Position numbers and translations under genes: made by a program
Shown: positions 37,458 through 46,799 of the stretch, in pieces
Numbering within the stretch: the stretch's first letter is position 1
Layout of the letters: every line of letters starts with the position of its first letter
Notes under the pieces: generated by a model
Seen by the model: the letters and a program-made list of their open reading frames with translations, nothing else
What the model was told of the DNA's origin: nothing
The model's database searches: none
Assembly: GCA_963920665.1 (NCBI GenBank)
Contig: OY987273.1
Location: forward strand, 8,000,501 to 8,064,500
Reading direction: 5' to 3'
Length of the DNA: 64,000 nucleotides
DNA from: Straminergon stramineum
Lineage: Eukaryota; Streptophyta; Bryopsida; Hypnales; Calliergonaceae

Positions 37458-38383
37458 CCCCTGAACGCCCAAACTACGTTTTTTGGCAACGTAGCGATTT
37501 AGGGCAACTCACTACAAATGGAGTTTTTCTTATTTTTCTTTGAAATTTTCACACAACATGTGCCCGAGGAGTATCTTTAAGGCCTGGCAATTTTCATAAC
37601 TTTTGACTTCATGGATAAAAATTTATTGCATGATATGTAATTTTCATTGATCTTTGGGCAGCCCAAAAATTTCTTAAAAAAACACTTTTTTAAGAAATAA
37701 GAATTTGAAATTGGTTTTCTAGATTTATATGTACATAGAAAGCTTTGAATCATTCCATTTTGATTTATGAGATGAAAGTTATGAGGCGTTTTAGTTTGCG
37801 GGCAGTTTCGGATTCTCTACTCTAAAATAAACTTTGAAGTCCATTATTTCACTCAATTTTCAATATTTTTTGAAAAAAATAAAATCATAGGGTGTGGACT
37901 ATTTATTAAAACATGAAAACCATTGGGATTGAAATTTTTCAATTCCATAACAAAATTCTTCACAATTTAGTATTTTGAATCATGCTCTACTTCTTTGTAC
38001 TTACTTTCTTTTTCCTATATGTTGTACAATTTCAAATCATTTGAATTTTTTCAAGCATGTAGCCAACTTGCCTTGAAGTATGAATCCAAAGAGTAACCAC
38101 CATTTTGGAATTTTTTTCATACAAATGTGGCCTTGTGAAGTGCAGCTGCCCGTTTTTTCACAAGGCCAAAAAAAGGATTTTTGCTAATTCAAACACTAAT
38201 ATCTTACAATCTACACAGTGGAAAATTCTGAAATTTTTTCCACGTCTTCTCAAATAATTTTAGTACAAGATCTTACAATTATATGTGTCCAAAAAATTTT
38301 TTTTTCCCAAAATTTGGTACTTGTTCTAGAAATGACAGTTTTGGAGCGTTTTTGGTGAAAACATAGTTGAAAACATTTAGGGG
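37458..38383. mobile_element. Non-autonomous TTAA/CCCC...GGGG element (piggyBac-like ends)
   Basis: 926 bp bounded by TTAA on both sides (37,454-37,457 and 38,384-38,387). The left end reads CCCCTGAACGCCC and the reverse complement of the right end CCCCTAAATGTTTTC. The similarity goes on inside as 'aactacgttttttgg' against 'aactatgttttcacc', so the terminal inverted repeats are about 30 bp and imperfect. There is no transposase gene. A subterminal hairpin (ggccttgtgaa...ttcacaaggcc) lies at 38,131-38,168. TTAA target duplication with CCC ends is the hallmark of piggyBac-type transposons; assignment to that superfamily is inference. Confidence 0.65.
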
Positions 38384-39928
38384 TTAAAATGGGAGTTTTC
38401 TAATGAAATGAGAGATTGGCACACAGTAGAAATTATAAACTTAAGAAAAGTCAATATTAATTACTACTAAGTGAGTAATGCAATGACACACAAAACACAC
38501 ATTGAAGTGCTATATTTTGAAATCGGAAGCAAATAATCGCACTTTTATACACTATAGTCATTCAATATGCAAGTATATGATGTATATGCATTGGATGTAT
38601 ACACTTTTGTCACTAAATAACATGTTCTCAGCCTCTACATAGAGATATAGGAGTTTGTAGATGCATTGACACCCCTAAGTTCCTGCATACCTATTCATAA
38701 GTTACTTGACGTTTGCATTCAAGTTCTTCTCACCATCATTAGAAATGGATGATTGGAAAGTGGCTATGACACCCACAAACATCATGAAGGAGAAAGGAAG
38801 GTCTTCACACCAACGAATTCCACAACAAAGGCGAACCAAAGGAGGCAAAAACACGAGATTTCATAGAAACAATTCCTTGACATGGCCATTGAGATTGACT
38901 CTCACACACTACGTTGTATGAAGCGCATCCTCTAAGAGTCATTTTCAATGGCCATGTTGGGAATTGTTTGTATGAATTCTCGTATTTTTGCTTCCCAGAG
39001 TTCGTCTTAGTTGTCAAATTAGCTCGTTTGAAGACCTACATGTCTCCTTCATTCTTTGGATGCCCTCTTCCTAAGCTCCTTTCTACAAAGTCTCCAACAA
39101 AGCTTCAGACTTCAAGTACTAACGTCTCATATGCACTCACTATGTACAACAATATGTATTAGTTATGTCTACCGTCATGTTTTTGGCAACAAAGGACCTC
39201 ATCCTCCTCAATTGTGTTGGCCTTGTGAGTAGAAGCTTCAAATGAAGGGGCCATAGTTATTGGAAAAGGAAGTGGACGATGAGCTCCAACGAAGATGTAA
39301 GCAACGAAATCATAGAACCGAAAACATCAAGACGCCACTCTGCAGTTCCCCCAATTGCAATCTAAGGCATGATAGTTCAATTTGTTGCTCATAGAACTAC
39401 TAAATGCGATGGCTGCATGTTTTTGTTTCTATAATTCTTGTGCTTACATCTACATCAGAGCCCATTGTCCACTTCCTTCTCCTATATCCATGGCCACATT
39501 GTGTTGAGCTCCTACTCACAAGGCCACTACAATCGAAGAAAACAAGGAACTTAGACTACTAGATCTGCCAAAATTGAACAGTTTGCATCAAATGGTACCA
39601 ATACAATCTCCAAGCATCATATTTTTCATGTTAGGAGGATTGTAGCTACCTACATCATTTATAGTCTAGATATAATCCCTGACTATATAACTAGTAGTGC
39701 CTCAAAACTATGAACCATTCGAAAACAATTGACCGTCTCTACTCTATAATATATAGCTATGAAAAGGAACTACTATTGGAGCAATTTACTCTTCATCTTC
39801 TCCATGGCCTTGAGAATTTCAAGCCCACAACTATATCCTTTTGCAATCTTCCCAGCCTTACAGACTTGCTTCGTCCTTTGTGCCTTTGAAGATCGGCGCT
39901 CCCAAGAATCCCATGACGGAGCTGAACA
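38384..39928. other. No gene seen; two inverted repeats
   Basis: Contains a hairpin at 38,879-38,957 (arms 'catggccattgagattgact'/'gtcattttcaatggccatg') and a larger inverted repeat with arms at about 39,215-39,285 and 39,465-39,535 ('ggccttgtgagtag', 'ggaagtggacgatg' and complements) around a loop of about 180 bp. Frames of 60-80 codons have no recognisable domain. Confidence 0.55.
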
Positions 39929-40321
39929 CTAACTACATGAAGGTCCAATATACTTCCTCTTCATCTTCTTGCCTTGAGACGGCAACCGTTGCCGCGGAAG
40001 CAAGGGCGGGTCAATAGGATGGGGAACAACTTCTTCGTGTTTGTTTTCCAAGATCGAGGACAGAATTTTCGGTGTAGACATTGGATAATTCGCATCTTCG
40101 TACAACTTCCTTTGGATCCCCTTGTCTAAAGTAGATGGATTCATGAACAATAGGGAAGGCACTCTTGGACGTAAAGGTGATGGCGAGGCCAACACTAGCA
40201 ATTGAGGTTTCCGATATGGAGGGCTGTCCACCACCCCATCATGATTGAATTGGGTAGAGAAATCCATAGAAGAATTCACCATGGGTACTGAGCTAAGGAA
40301 GTTCCCTATGTTTAGGATCAT
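39929..40321 (-). CDS. Unassigned open frame, possible last exon of locus B
   Basis: 130 codons without a stop. Ser/Pro-rich (SPPYRKPQLLVLASPSPLRP) with a basic Lys/Arg end (GKKMKRKYIGPS) that could be a nuclear localisation signal. It lies on the same strand 350 bp after the phosphatase-like module, with a palindrome (40,604) in the gap, the same pattern as the other apparent introns of locus B. No counterpart is seen after locus A, where a dispersed repeat abuts. Function unknown; might be a chance frame. Confidence 0.3.
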   Translation of the reverse strand: MILNIGNFLSSVPMVNSSMDFSTQFNHDGVVDSPPYRKPQLLVLASPSPLRPRVPSLLFMNPSTLDKGIQRKLYEDANYPMSTPKILSSILENKHEEVVPHPIDPPLLPRQRLPSQGKKMKRKYIGPSCS

Positions 40322-40603
40322 GTACTATTTGTAGTCTAGGATGGAGTCCTCAGACGCTCAGCAAAGGCAATCTACACTTGGTTTCCGACAGGTCGAGGTG
40401 CTCACCATCTGAAACATAGCAAGAAACAATTAAAACCAATTCAATCAAGAAATTCTCCGTAGTAGGGTTGAATTGGAACAAGATCCTAGCTACAAAGGTG
40501 TTTGAGTAATGTCAGAATCCATCTCTCCATTCAACATTTCAGTGCGACCCTAGTTGAAATGCAAAATCTTGTAGACTATTTTAGATGCTTGCAAGTGCTA
40601 TGA

Positions 40604-40624
40604 TTTAGCTCGATTCAAGCTCAA
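40604..40624. repeat. 21-bp interrupted palindrome (locus B, third gap)
   Basis: tttagct-cgattca-agctcaa, one arm mismatch. Lies 48 bp after the end of the phosphatase-like segment. Confidence 0.7.
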
Positions 40625-40671
40625 CTACATACCTTGCCACGCCTCCCTAACTAATATAGTCTCATTGATCC

Positions 40672-41455
40672 TCACACAACCTCCATGAGCTTGTTGTACT
40701 CTCGATGACCCCTTTCATCGCAGAGCATCCATTGTCCAATTCTCCCTTTCTTATTATTGCAGAATGACTTCATTCCCACGTCGTGATGGATGTGCAATTG
40801 TTGAAACCAAGGATGTAGTGATGCAAGGAGGAAATTGTCGTTGTCGCCATTTCCTCGATTACTCCAAAACTCTATGAGCACTAAGTTCTCGGGCTTGTTC
40901 ATTATGTGCTTACACTGGCTGTCATCTACTATCATAGTATTCTCAGTAGTGAATGCTCCCCTTGGTTTCTTGAAAAACACATCTAAGTTCTTTAAGAACA
41001 AGTCCTTATCTGTACTAGGTTCCTTGAAGGATGTAAGCCTCCTTGATCTATCCATGCATTTGATGGTCTTGCAAGAGTCCTGCCCGAGGACTAGGAATGA
41101 CATTTGCCCGTCCCGAAAAAGATATTCACAAATATCCTCAATTGTGGATTTCTTCATGGAACTCCACATTGAGATGAATGCTATCTTTTCTAGCTCCACG
41201 AGGGACGCGGAGCAATTGGGCCACATAGAGACGGCTTTCAGACCCGCAACAATGCCTACTATAGCAAAGTGTGGCTTTGATCGGTGATTGAACTACCTAA
41301 TCAACCCCTTTAACTTCCAGTCTTCACTTAGATAAAGAATGCCATTGAGATCTAGGATGATGTTGATCCACTTCACAAACAACTAGGACCTCAATGGCCG
41401 ATCGACGTCCTCTGATGTCCCCCCAGGAGCTACTAGAGAGCCAGATTCTTGGAAA
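40672..41455 (-). pseudogene. NIF/FCP1-type HAD phosphatase-like module, locus B
   Basis: Same module as in locus A, better kept. From about 41,455: GGTSEDVDRPLRS, a TAG, WINIILDLNGILYLSEDWK (motif I DLNG), a second TAG at 41,296, SMWPNCSASLVELEKIAFIS then MWSSMKKS (motif II), DSCKTIKC, KDLFLKNLDVFFKKPRG, ENTMIVDDSQCKHIM (motif IV DDS intact) and RIGQWMLCDERGHREYNKLMEVV. In this family the motif is usually DxDx(T/V); a group of plant HAD proteins has DLN instead, as here, so the Asn may be ancestral and not damage. Open from 41,226 to 40,672. Stops upstream make it a pseudogene. Confidence 0.65.
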
Positions 41456-41994
41456 AAAAATGGATGAAAACGTAGCCAGTTATCAAATGCGAAACTGGTA
41501 CATTGCGGACACCATACTAAAACCAAACAAGACGCCATATCGAGCTTCTGGGGAAAAAGACAAACATCTAAATCCTGTGACTATAATGAAGGATGGATTT
41601 GTACTTCCCGTTGTGTCAAAAGAGAGAGTTGACCAACATCTTCTAAAATTGCATGTTTGCTAGTAGGGACACAAGTCTCCTCATCGCATGTTGTGGCATC
41701 GCTTCCTAGTCTGAGGTTGACATTTGGAATGCCTTTGGGAGACAACGAAGGAGTAGGAGTGGCAAAAGGATGCACTAAAGCATACAATTTCATAAGATTT
41801 GAAGGGCTTGCAATATAGAATTGAGTAAAAACTTCTCCATGAGAATTATATATTACACGCTCAGAATTTGAGTGTCAAAACACAAAATTGAGTACAAAAT
41901 CAACGAACTCTATGGTTCTCCCCATTGATGGTAGGGCTTCGCCAAAATTGAATCAATATCTACAAAAACTCTATAAGCGACTGTTTCTACACAA

Positions 41995-42015
41995 GTTAGC
42001 TCGAGTCGAGCTAAA
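41995..42015. repeat. 21-bp interrupted palindrome (locus B, second gap)
   Basis: gttagct-cgagtcg-agctaaa. It is the positional counterpart of 27,090 in locus A: both lie just after the stop ending the coiled-coil segment and share flanking bases. Confidence 0.8.
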
Positions 42016-42042
42016 ACTACAAAACAAATAGAAATGGAGTTG

Positions 42043-43145
42043 TCATTGGGCACAACTTGTTGGTGGATCTTTAGTGGTCAAGGAACCACTTCCAAGTTCC
42101 ATCTCGGACGCATCCACAATCAGGTTGTGCCTAATCTCTACGACATCCACTGCCGCTAACGTCACCTCCGCTTGTACTTCCTTGCACTTTCTAATTACAT
42201 CTTCAAGTTCCTTGTCCAATGAGGTCTCCATGAAAATTTCCTCCAAAGGGGGAAGAGGTGTAGGGATGGGAGACTCCAGTAGTAGAGGAGGCACCACATT
42301 CACGATCACTAGCAGACTTGATACATTGTTGTTGTTGGAGCCCGATGCTTGACCCAGCAGCATCTAAGCTGGAGAGGCAAAAGTGGGTTCGAGAGATAGT
42401 AGTGGCTTCACTCCAATCCTATCCATCAACAAGGCTAGAAATTCCCTGTTTGCCCTTGCTTCCTCTTTGTTTGCCCTTGCCTCCTCCTGCATCCATTCAT
42501 GAGTGCTCTTGTTCATCTCTATGTTTGCCTCACGGTCCCTCACCAAGTTTGCCCTCAATTGTGCCAACGCAAGGTCGTTTTTCTATTGTACGATGGTTGC
42601 TTGCACTTGCATCTAGTTGATGGACTCCATGTGCGCTTCCTACAGGTCTGCAATTTGCTTCACAACACTCGTGATAGTCTACCTCTTCTACTTCTTCTCC
42701 AGTCAATCCATACGTATTGGCATAAAAGGACTATTGGCAGCAAGCAACAACATTGAGGATGTAGAGGACCCTAGGATATCTGTAGATGGACGACTTGTTG
42801 GTGTTGGAAAGTCATCCAACCCACCATCGCCCTCAAAGTCATCATCGTCATCGTCTTCCTCCTCTTCTTCGGAAATATCCTCAAGATTGTTAAAGACAAG
42901 AACTGGCCTCCTCCTTTCTTGATTCCCTAGAGAATCATGGCTAGATTAGGCTTTCTTTTGGATAAGGAGGGCTCCGACTGCAACCTCGGCCCGGTATCAA
43001 AGGACTGAATTTTGTACCCATTGTCGAGGAAGTCGCTCTTGTCAAGGGTCATTACCTTAGCACAGATTTCCTCCCACCAACTAGATTCCTCTAATGGACT
43101 AGTGACATATACGTCAACATAAGTCATTTGCATGAAGGAGTGCAA
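42043..43145 (-). pseudogene. Acidic and coiled-coil exon of locus B
   Basis: Segments in order on the minus strand: TYVDVYVTSPLEESSWWEEI (43,145-42,927), an Asp/Glu run with LDDFPTPTSRPSTDILGSS (about 42,890-42,760), a long amphipathic helix (EAHMESI, LALAQLRANLVRDREANIEM, HEWMQEEARANKEEARANRE; about 42,640-42,400), and a Ser/Pro/acidic tail ending TTKDPPTSCAQ at 42,043. The tail matches EDPLVGSVQ of locus A. Stops and frame changes are present. The helix suggests an oligomerisation segment, as in many plant transposon-encoded proteins. Confidence 0.5.
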
Positions 43146-43299
43146 GAGTTAGAAAACCATCTACACTATTTAGCTCGATCTGAGCTAAATGAACATGCCT
43201 CTCCAAATACAAAGAAACAATGCAGCCAACTTTAGTACTACAATTGGTTTTAATTGTGGTTCAACTCGAATCGAGCTAAAGTGCTTTCATGTGGCTTAC
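43146..43299 (-). other. Putative intron of locus B carrying two palindromes
   Basis: The upstream exon ends GKLTCTAI followed by a GTAAGC donor at 43,299. The next exon segment begins near 43,134. In between are palindromes at 43,260-43,280 (arms TTCAACT/AGCTAAA) and 43,169-43,189 (tttagct-cgatctg-agctaaa). The acceptor is not clean: the site reads ...ttcatgcaa, possibly a decayed cag. Confidence 0.45.
43169..43189. repeat. 21-bp interrupted palindrome (perfect arms)
   Basis: tttagct-cgatctg-agctaaa, with 7 of 7 arm pairs. It lies near the acceptor end of the putative intron, and a second unit (43,260-43,280) lies near the donor end. Confidence 0.85.
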
Positions 43300-45648
43300 T
43301 ATGGCAGTGCAAGTGAGCTTTCCGCCAGCAAATGCCGAGAATACACACATGCCCAAAGTACAAAACGTTTTCATCAGCCACAAGCAAAACTCCATCCATA
43401 GCTCCAGATTATTCATCCGGTACTCGAGCTCACTATATGCATGCGCCTTCATGTATCTAGCTATTTTTGGACATTGAAACTCTTTAGGAATTTTGACCTC
43501 CATTGGATTCTTCGGGTTCTGCAAGAATATGAGAATAACCTTTTTAGATGTCTTGGCTGTCGCTACATCTCCTAGACGATCATTCTTCCTTGTATAATAA
43601 TCGGCGTATTCAATGTTGTAAGAGTCCAAAACCTTGTTGGTTTCTATATATCTCAGAACCTATGCTTGTTCCTTTTTGTCAGCACAAATAAATAGCCAAG
43701 AAGAGAGGTCTTCAGCTTTGGCTCTTTCTTAAACATTGAGCTTATGACCTTGACAAAATATGGGCTATCCATTGTGGACTTCTCCTTCTTATCAATCCCA
43801 GGCAGTGTACGAAAGTCTACCACTCCTTGTTCCATTTGCTTCGTGGTTTCTCCCTTCCAAGCACCTAAGGGCCACTTTGAGTGATGGTTCTTGTTTTTCT
43901 CGTAAGTCCTATAGTGACTACTTGTCGTCGGCTTCACAAACTTCTACTTGTGCTCTAAGAACACTTGGAAGAAAGCAAACGCTTCCTTGGATAGCTAGGC
44001 ACATGTTTTGTTCCTCAATCTAACTAGCTTGGCTTCACTGAAGTATCTCTCCCTTGGCCAATCGAGGAGGACGCCCATGGTGGCTCTTGAAAACATTCGT
44101 TCTTTTTTTCACACCTTCCAATTTTCCACAATGATCTTGTTCTTGGTGTTCATCAGACCCAACTTAGGATTGATTTGGTGAAGCTCCTTCTTCACTAGAT
44201 GTTTCTGTTTCTATCTTTCCACCCATTCCTTCATCGTGTAGCAGCTATCAAGCACCGACGTAATGGCTTTAATTATCACCTTTGGATAACAATGTTTCCT
44301 CTTCTCATCCATTTGGTTGAAAATATAGTTGGCAAGTTTTGCTAGCTCGTTATAGCTAAGATTCCCTAAGAACTTTATAATAGGCAGATATATTTCGTAA
44401 TTTCTCATCGTCCACCTACCACATAATAAAACAGTCCCACTTCTGGAAATGCTTCTTCATTTCTTCATTAATATAGTTAGCGTCGTCCAATATCCACTTG
44501 CTCGCTTCTACACTATGCTACCCATTAATAATGTAAAATTGGCCCTCCTCGATGGCCTCCCATGTAGTGGACTTCTCCCCGTGACCTACAAGCATAACGC
44601 AAAGTGTTTACTTGTTAGTCTCATCAGGAATATTTAAAAGTTAGTTGACCATGTCATCAATAATTCGATTATCTTTTGACCGTATATTGAATGCTGACGG
44701 CGCAACAATAAGTTTGGAGATGTCAATCTCTTTCTTCTGACCGACCGGAAACACATATGCGTCTTTGCATGTAGTCCAAAATCTTTGGTAAACCTCACTA
44801 ACCGACTTGAAGTCTAGTTTCTTCTTTGTTTTTTGAGAGTGAGGAACGTTCTACAATTCGTCCACATAACTTCCCTCAACTATTTCTGACACCTCCGTTG
44901 ATTTTGTTGGCGTAATTTGCTTTGATATAGCGCCAGACTTTCTCCCTTTCTTCTTAATGAGAGTTTTTACTTGCTTTTGACTGGCTCTTTTCCCTCTACT
45001 TGACCTGATTTCAATTATTGAGTTATGTTTGGAGCTTACACTCCCACTAGGGGTACCTCTGTTTAACGACATGGAGCGAGATTTTGTCAACTCGTTCCGC
45101 AACTCCAGCTTCCCTTTTAGTGTGCTCAAATCACTAAACATGAAACAAAGCTTAGCAACAAGGCACCTCCAATTAATTGGTGTGTCATCCTTATTATGCC
45201 ACTTGTTGTTGTCTAGTTTCTTCTCGAGCTCCTTCACCTCATCCATGAAAACAGAAGTCTCAAGACTTTTGAGGAAAGGAGTCAAACTGAAGGGAATGAG
45301 AACAGAGTCCAAGACACCAGTAAAGTGATATTGTTGCTCTCTTGGAATCTCTGGAACCATTGTCATGCACTTGATCTTTATAATTGGATGAGCGTCCGCT
45401 TCAATGTCCTTAATTTTCTCTTCGAAGGAAAGTTGAATATAGACTGTGGAGTTCTTGAACTTATATGAGAATGACATGTCATTAACAAAGGGGATGATCT
45501 AGAAACTCTAGCTCTCAACTTTTTGTGGATCTTTAAACTCCTAGAACTCTCCATCACTGAGCATCATGTCTTCTGCATTGTTATCTATTGGGTTTTGGAC
45601 CTCACACGGTCGGAAGTATTGCTCCAGGCTTGCTACTTGTTCTTCCAT
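43300..45648 (-). pseudogene. ParB/sulfiredoxin-like 'NGQHS' protein with methyltransferase-like segment, locus B
   Basis: The ATG at 45,648 (MEEQVASLEQYFRPCE) opens a frame that continues, with stops, to about 44,400. Segments: FKDPQKVES, KFKNSTVYIQLSFEEKIKDI, EQQYHFTGVLDSVLIPFSL, a basic tract (SRGKRASQKQVKTLIKKKG), DFKSVSEVYQRFWTTCKDAY, TWEAIEEGQFYIING-stop-HSVEAS (CAG to TAG inside the NGQHS motif), KKHFQKWDCFIMW. After a frame change: VIIKAITSVLDSCYTMKEWVE, ENWKV, RATMGVLLDWPRERYFSEA, MDSPYF. After another: ARYMKAHAYSELEYRMNNLE and VFSAFAGGKLTCTAI. MDSPYF and FSAFAGGK, about 150 residues apart, sit in the order of motifs IV (DPPY) and I (FxGxG) of beta-class N4/N6 DNA methyltransferases; that reading is tentative. 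Confidence 0.55.
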
Positions 45649-45683
45649 CCTACAAGAGAAAATCCAATTAAATGATGTGTATA

Positions 45684-46714
45684 TTTAGCTCGATTCAAGC
45701 TGATTAGACATGTGATAAGTCATTTAAAGTATAAATATACTAACATTTTTATTGCTCTATTATTGTAGCTAGGGAAACTTTATATGGTCTACCATTCATT
45801 ATCGAAATCAATTACTCTTCAAAGAAATGTCATTTGGCATGAGTTGAGCTCATATGACATGATTGAGGTTGTAAGTGAAACAATGATGCTTGGGCTTCAT
45901 AGACTCTGTCGAAGGATTTATTAGATGCGTTTCAAGACATTTGTCCATCAATTTATAAGACTTATGATGTCTGTTTAGCTCGACCCAAGCTAAATCGACC
46001 GAGGCTAAAGGTCAAGGTTTTCCTACAAATAATATTTGAAGACCTCTACGTAGTTTTTCCTGTATGATATATTTTCATGTTTCTTATATTTGTATCTACT
46101 ACTTTGCGGTGTACTGAAACATTGTTCTGTTCTCAAATCCATTTAGTTAAACTCAAACTAAGTTAAAATGTCTAAAACTTTATTATTGTTTTTTAATATG
46201 AGCTAAGGTGTATGTTCAAAATTTTTTCGTTCGATTATTTTCTAAACTTCAACTCAACTCGAGCTGAAATGTAGGTCGTTGTTTTGTTCTCTATCGATTG
46301 TTGCTAGAGAGAATGGGAAAGGCAAAATAATGTCAAATTAAATGGCGAGTATTCATTTACCTATGCAGTTCATCTCGAGTCAAGCTAAACTGCATGGTAG
46401 TATATTATTCCAGTATATGTTTAACCTCATTAGCTCACCTTCATGTCACATGCACTTATAACGTCGTTCTTATCTGTAGTTTAGCTCGATTTGAGCTAAA
46501 CTGCAAGGAAGAACAACGTTATAAGCGCATGCGACATGAAGGTTTTTTTAACCATTTCTATGTTCAGGTCTATAGATATTTATCATTTGGTTTGAAATTT
46601 ATTTAAATTTTCAAATTCAAGTGGCGGTGTTCAAGGCTTCATTAGTGCTTCATGAATTTGTCACAGGTATTTGAAGGCATTTGTACATGTTGCTTTAGCT
46701 CAAACCTAGCTAAA
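45684..46714. repeat. Cluster of 21-bp interrupted palindromes (class TTTAGCT/AGCTAAA) 5' of locus B
   Basis: Units start at 45,684, 45,974, 46,142 (weak), 46,248, 46,369, 46,480 and 46,694. The first is 36 bp upstream of the putative start of the locus B protein. Several have symmetry beyond 21 bp (gcag...ctgc at 46,369; longer at 46,480). Spacing is irregular, 100-290 bp, and the sequence between units is not shared, so this is not a simple tandem array. Confidence 0.85.
46439..46543. repeat. Hairpin of about 105 bp with the palindrome at its tip
   Basis: The arms 'cttcatgtcacatgcactta' and 'ataagcgcatgcgacatgaa' and the inner 'taacgtcgttctt'/'aagaacaacgtta' extend the palindrome at 46,480-46,500 to a stem of roughly 50 bp with about eight mismatches or bulges. 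If transcribed it would give a precursor-microRNA-sized hairpin. Confidence 0.85.
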
Positions 46715-46799
46715 GTATCATATGGATGTTTACCAATGATAAAATCACCTAACTTTTGATGGTTTACACTGATGACTACACTAGCATTTAGTTTCGTTG

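Noticed and set aside
45684..46714. Palindromes as parS-like sites bound by the neighbouring ParB-like protein
   Set aside because: Attractive, but the arms differ between loci, one cluster lies beside a transposase locus with no ParB-like gene, and eukaryotic NGQHS-type proteins are not known to me to bind such sites. Kept only as one option under the palindrome finding.
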